This document shows positions 51,944 to 53,966 of a stretch of 53,966 nt of DNA, in pieces. Origin of the DNA: Rhodobiaceae bacterium (lineage in GTDB: Bacteria > Pseudomonadota > Alphaproteobacteria > Rhizobiales > Aestuariivirgaceae). The position numbers were made by a program, and so were the translations under genes. Within the stretch, counting starts at the first letter, position 1, and every line of letters starts with the position of its first letter. A model generated the notes under the pieces. It searched no databases. It was not told the origin of the DNA and saw nothing but the letters and a program-made list of their open reading frames with translations. The DNA lies in contig VFJY01000086.1 of assembly GCA_009885825.1 (NCBI GenBank), positions 1 to 53,966 on the forward strand, written 5' to 3'.

Positions 51944-52869
51944 GTCAGCACACCGATGAGCCGCTCAACCGGAATGAGCGCGAAAATCAGAAAGAGCCAC
52001 AGAATTGAAACCCCGAACATTTTTTTGCAGGCCCTGTCGGCGCGTTCACCTTCACGGTTGCGATAAACGCTGATTGCGTAAAAGAGAAACACGGCTGAGA
52101 GGATCGCAGCGCCCGCCCCATAGATCAAGCCAGTCACACCCAAAAACACCGGCAAGAACGTGACCGGCAGAAGCGCAAGTGTATAAATCAATATCTGTTT
52201 GCGGGTTTCATCGGGGCCTGCCACGTTTGGCAGCATGGGAACTCCGGCGGCGGCGTAGTCGCTCTCGCGGAACAAGGCGAGCGCCCAGAAATGCGGCGGC
52301 GTCCACATGAAGATAATCAGGAAAAGCGAGATGGAACCGAGATCGATGGTGCCTGTCACCGCAGCCCAGCCGATCATCGGTGGAAAAGCACCCGCCGCAC
52401 CGCCGATGACGATGTTCTGCGCCGTCCAGCGCTTGAGCCACATGGTGTAAATGGCGACATAGAAGAATATGGTGAAGGCGAGCAACGCACCTGCGACCCA
52501 ATTGACCAACAACCCCAGAACGATGACCGAGCCAACAGCCAAGGTGGCCCCAAAGCCCAGCGCCTCGCCGGGAAGGATAGCGCCCCGCGGCACGGGCCGT
52601 GATTTGGTGCGCTTCATCAGCGCATCGATATCGGCGTCATACCACATGTTGAGCGCCCCGGAGGCGCCAGCGCCCACCGCAATTGCGAGGAGAGCCACAA
52701 GCGCCAGCAGCGGATGCAAGGTTCCGGGTGCTGCAACGATGCCAACAAAGGCCGTAAAAATGACCAGCGACATGACGCGCGGCTTCAGCAGCGCGAAATA
52801 ATCGCCAGCCGTTCCCTGTCCGCCGAGGGATTGGGTTTGGCTGGCAATATCAAGGTGTGTGTCGCTCAT
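51940..52869 (-). CDS. ctaB: Protoheme IX farnesyltransferase (haem O synthase)
   Basis: A 309-residue membrane prenyltransferase with about nine helices. It adds a farnesyl group to haem b to make haem O, the precursor of haem A. The Asp-rich [19 protein letters not shown] is the prenyl-diphosphate site; [17 protein letters not shown] is the second. The start at 52869 (MSDTHLD) is preferred; a longer frame reaches into ctaD and its first 47 residues look unrelated. It overlaps the following small gene by four bases. Confidence 0.96.
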   Translation of the reverse strand: MSDTHLDIASQTQSLGGQGTAGDYFALLKPRVMSLVIFTAFVGIVAAPGTLHPLLALVALLAIAVGAGASGALNMWYDADIDALMKRTKSRPVPRGAILPGEALGFGATLAVGSVIVLGLLVNWVAGALLAFTIFFYVAIYTMWLKRWTAQNIVIGGAAGAFPPMIGWAAVTGTIDLGSISLFLIIFMWTPPHFWALALFRESDYAAAGVPMLPNVAGPDETRKQILIYTLALLPVTFLPVFLGVTGLIYGAGAAILSAVFLFYAISVYRNREGERADRACKKMFGVSILWLFLIFALIPVERLIGVLT

Positions 52870-52873
52870 TGTC

Positions 52874-53966
<1,093 letters not shown>

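Overview
The window reads as a chromosomal housekeeping stretch of an alphaproteobacterium, most likely of the Hyphomicrobiales (Rhizobiales) type. The pointers are the separate F0 operon atpI-atpB-atpE-atpF'-atpF without F1 genes, the cytochrome c oxidase operon ctaD-ctaB-small protein-ctaG-ctaE-DUF983-SURF1 followed by thrC and an M16 peptidase, the fabI-phosphatase-aroC run, a riboswitch-led gcvTHP operon, and the pyrC / ygfZ-tag neighbourhood. Genes are tightly packed with many ATGA or GTGA stop-start overlaps. I see no prophage, insertion sequence or CRISPR array, so this is mostly core rather than accessory DNA. Placement below class level is inference.

Layout. 1-2.5 kb: tRNA-Pro(CGG), a periplasmic L,D-transpeptidase, BioY and a metallo-beta-lactamase-fold hydrolase. 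2.5-8 kb: an amidase divergent from gabT, a membrane zinc peptidase, a second class III aminotransferase and an FMN split-barrel protein. 8-9.5 kb: two Ala-rich exported proteins on the minus strand, one broken by a one-base frameshift. 9.5-19.5 kb: a Cys/Met-type PLP enzyme, pdxH, fabI-phosphatase-aroC, the HDAC-xseB-tlyA operon, and a coupled tsaC-FAD dehydrogenase-ypeA-nudix operon. 19.5-26 kb: acuI-like reductase and pyrC facing ygfZ-tag-HD hydrolase-phosphatase, then a class IV aminotransferase and a SleB hydrolase.

26.3-31.2 kb: a pyruvate phosphate dikinase-like protein behind an MFS carrier, then DUF2461 and SRPBCC genes. 31.3-33.8 kb: F0 ATP synthase operon. 33.8-34.5 kb: a PIN toxin/antitoxin pair with a perfect 29-bp palindrome in front. 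34.5-39.2 kb: glycine cleavage genes under a tandem glycine riboswitch. 39.3-42.6 kb: ispH-rnhA, peroxiredoxin, a lone DsbD sensor domain and yqgE. 42.6-46.5 kb: a large membrane EAL protein and a GNAT acetyltransferase. 46.5-53.97 kb: M16 peptidase, thrC, and the cytochrome oxidase assembly operon, with ctaD running off the right edge.

Most noteworthy: the PPDK-like protein (26303-28657) keeps the phosphohistidine and PEP/pyruvate halves but has lost much of the ATP-binding half, and carries Leu where the regulatory Thr beside the catalytic His usually sits. Other points are the frameshifted exported protein, the palindrome-controlled toxin-antitoxin pair between two core operons, a 50-residue membrane protein inside the oxidase operon, and two operons in which genes often found at the same place in relatives (dxs, thrB) are absent.
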